The notes under the pieces: model-generated
Told to the model about the DNA's origin: nothing
The model's input: the letters and a program-made list of their open reading frames with translations, nothing else
The model's database searches: none
Position numbers and translations under genes: made by a program
Shown here: positions 62,319-64,000 of the stretch, piece after piece
How the letters are laid out: each line of letters opens with the position of its first letter
How positions within the stretch are numbered: the first letter of the stretch is position 1
NCBI RefSeq assembly: GCF_963966145.1
Contig: NC_091054.1
Coordinates: 17,050,001 to 17,114,000, forward strand
Source of the DNA: Tenebrio molitor
Lineage: Eukaryota; Arthropoda; Insecta; Coleoptera; Tenebrionidae
Length of the DNA stretch: 64,000 bases
Reading direction: 5' to 3'

Positions 62319-62930
62319 CAGCGTTTCTCAACCTGTGGGGCGCGCCCAACTAGGAGGGCGTAGTAAAATGAAAGGGGGGCCGCGAGCATATCGAAAAAAA
62401 TAAGAAAACAACCATATCAATACTAAATTAAAAACAAGTTTGATAATAATTATTAGTGACTCACTCGGACCTGTCTTGCAGAGCAAAGTTTTTCGAAAGA
62501 AGGTTTAATATTAGAAATTGGCACACTGAGTTCTTTTTGTTTTTTTGTGTTCAAAGCAGCCACCACAGGAAATCCGATTTCGCAAAGGTAGGATGTTGAA
62601 AATAATAGGGGTGTTTGGTCTTTAAGGTAACAAACTTTTCTGAGATGCATAGCTAGGTTAAATGAACAACTTTTCTTAGTGACATTTTTTAAATTTGCTG
62701 TTTTTATTACGCTGAACCACGGTAGAGAATAATATAAGGTAAAACGACGAAGGGTCAAGCAGTAACTCTCTAGTGGTAGACAATCGTGTTAGAAAGAGAC
62801 GGAGAAGGTAGTGCTGCAGCGGTTCACTAATTTCGGCGTGTAAATTATTATAAAAACCCAAACAAGGATTAGAAAGCTCTAGAATAGGTTTGCTGGTAGT
62901 ACCATAACGGTAAACGACATTATAAACCAA
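62319..62930 (-). pseudogene. hAT element end with ZBED/SCAND3-like transposase C-terminus
   Basis: CAGCGTTTCTCAACCTGTGG at 62319 is a typical hAT terminal repeat. On the minus strand, 62453-62758 encodes LKDQTPLLFSTSYLCEIGFP and KKQKELSVPISNIKPSFEKL, ending RVSH. This is the hAT dimerisation region common in ZBED5/SCAND3-like transposases, and a related frame continues to 62930. The rest of the transposase and the other TIR are not in view. The insertion splits the sequence CACCTTATGA, which is uninterrupted at 44284-44293. Confidence 0.7.
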
Positions 62931-63052
62931 TAAGATGACGTAAAATAGTGATGTATCTAGTTCTAGGCAATAAACCTTTTAACGTTTAACGTAAATACGG
63001 CAAACGTATTTCAAAAATACTGTATTAACTTTTGGTACCTCGCATATTAACT

Positions 63053-63306
63053 CTGTGGCGGTCGTGAAAAAGTAGGTAAGTCAAATAATTTCAAAAATGA
63101 GTTAACCATGTTTACACCTTAATAATAAATCATTGAATTAAATAATTCAGATTTTCACAGTTTAAAATTTACTTATATTGAAAGCAAGTACAGGTAGAAA
63201 GAAGTTTCTATTTAATTACAGGATTTTAGGAATGATGTGGAATTTTGAATCGTTGTCCTGAAAAATTAACATTTTCGACTTACCTACTTTTTCACGACCG
63301 CCACAG
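63053..63306. mobile_element. 254-bp MITE, TIR CTGTGGCGGTCGTGAAAAAG, AACT flanks
   Basis: The inverted ends match for about 30 bp (CTGTGGCGGTCGTGAAAAAG then TAGGTAAGTC). AACT is present at 63049-63052 and 63307-63310. A 4-bp duplication is not typical of mariner, and I cannot assign a superfamily. The interior is non-coding. Confidence 0.75.
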
Positions 63307-63309
63307 AAC

Positions 63310-64000
63310 TATTCATTGTTATTGAATCTCTTATTTCAGTTTTCCTTTTCATCAGTTTTTGGGAGTAAAGGTTAGGGAACAAAATCAAATGAAAATGAGA
63401 TTATAAAAATATTAAATATTTATTGCGCTTGAAGTCTTGACTCTTTCTTTTTTCTTGACAATTTTTTTGTGTTTTTGAAATCAATTTTGTTATAAATATA
63501 ACGTAATTCATAATTTTCAAAAGTATTTGCGGAAAATTTTCATAACCACAAAATATAATACCTAGTAATGCCCTTGGCTACGTTATTTTTTAAAATAGTG
63601 TAAGGAATCGGATATTACGATAAGCTTATACGTGAATCTTATGATTATAAGCATAAGGGAACGTTTTATAAGCAAAAAATTGCCTACCGCATATCCGTTA
63701 TTTTACGGCAAATTTGTAATTTGTCAGGCAAAAAATGTAAAAAATAATAGCCGTCCTTCGTATACGTGCATTGGGCTAAGCACTACCTTTTCGATCCTTT
63801 ATATTGATCTCTCACTCGCACATGTCTAGCGTTCGAGGGACACAATCTCAGCGCTGGACACGCTTCGTCGTCTTACCTATATAATTGTCTACCGTGCGAT
63901 GAACTACATTCTGTTTCCACTGTTTGAGAGCCACTGTTCGTATCTGTAAACACATAATTATTAATAGCAAGTTAATAAAGATTTGTACAAAAAAGATTTG
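63310..64000. other. No gene recognised
   Basis: AT-rich sequence to the end of the window. The open frame at 63632-63829 has no recognisable motif. Confidence 0.35.

Overview
The window looks like insect genomic DNA, most likely Tenebrio molitor (yellow mealworm) or a very close tenebrionid beetle. The only host genes I can recognise are three small intronless genes for the cysteine- and threonine-rich beta-helical antifreeze (thermal hysteresis) proteins of that beetle, all on the minus strand (7500-7841, 16981-17283, 33384-33722). The rest is AT-rich non-coding DNA packed with mobile-element remains. I see no rRNA gene, free-standing tRNA gene, CRISPR array or operon. The species call rests on protein family recognition, not on a database search.

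Layout. 0-6 kb: a dispersed repeat carrying heat-shock-type promoter elements (copies at 960-1740 and 4870-5660), a fragment of an R2/R4-type LINE with restriction-like endonuclease (RLE), a Crypton-like recombinase fragment and a rearranged Tc1 transposase. 6-10 kb: several TA-flanked MITEs and antifreeze gene 1. 10.5-15.5 kb: one decayed I-clade LINE with RNase H, minus strand. 16-20 kb: antifreeze gene 2, MITEs and retroelement ends. 20-23 kb: a Tc1 pseudogene, a short DNA transposon and a third copy of the promoter-bearing repeat. 23-26.4 kb: Mutator-like (MULE, FLYWCH) transposase remains. 27-30 kb: a long GC-richer repeat (second copy at 55.7-60.1 kb), two composite tRNA-SINE/inverted-repeat elements and palindromes. 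30-35 kb: repeats, MITEs and antifreeze gene 3. 36-45 kb: mariner-type fragments, a long LTR-like element (39105-41865) and an internally deleted RLE LINE. 45-50 kb: a nearly complete CR1/Jockey-type LINE (46276-50130). 50-56 kb: an RLE LINE with Crypton and MITE insertions nested in it. 56-60 kb: a Harbinger-like element interrupted by a second LTR-like copy. 60-64 kb: another RLE LINE 5' fragment, a hAT end and a MITE.

How the parts relate. The antifreeze genes arose by duplication. Genes 1 and 3 share about 1.06 kb, including a 212-bp MITE at the same upstream position. Gene 2 shares the coding region, promoter and 3' flank. A relic of the same 3' flank without a gene lies at 50530-50655. 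Each gene has a TATA box about 75 bp before its ATG and a secretion signal, as expected for haemolymph antifreeze proteins.

Most noteworthy observations: (1) the CR1/Jockey LINE has ORF1 and ORF2 in one frame, separated only by a UAG codon followed by CAA UUU, with no AUG before the endonuclease domain, which suggests stop-codon readthrough; (2) a dispersed repeat carries a textbook heat-shock element, CCAAT, GAGA-like motif, TATA box and initiator; (3) many long palindromes with unrelated arms share loops rich in CTCG/CGAG; (4) one repeat combines a tRNA-derived SINE head with terminal inverted repeats. Everything was read by eye, so repeat boundaries may be off by several bases.
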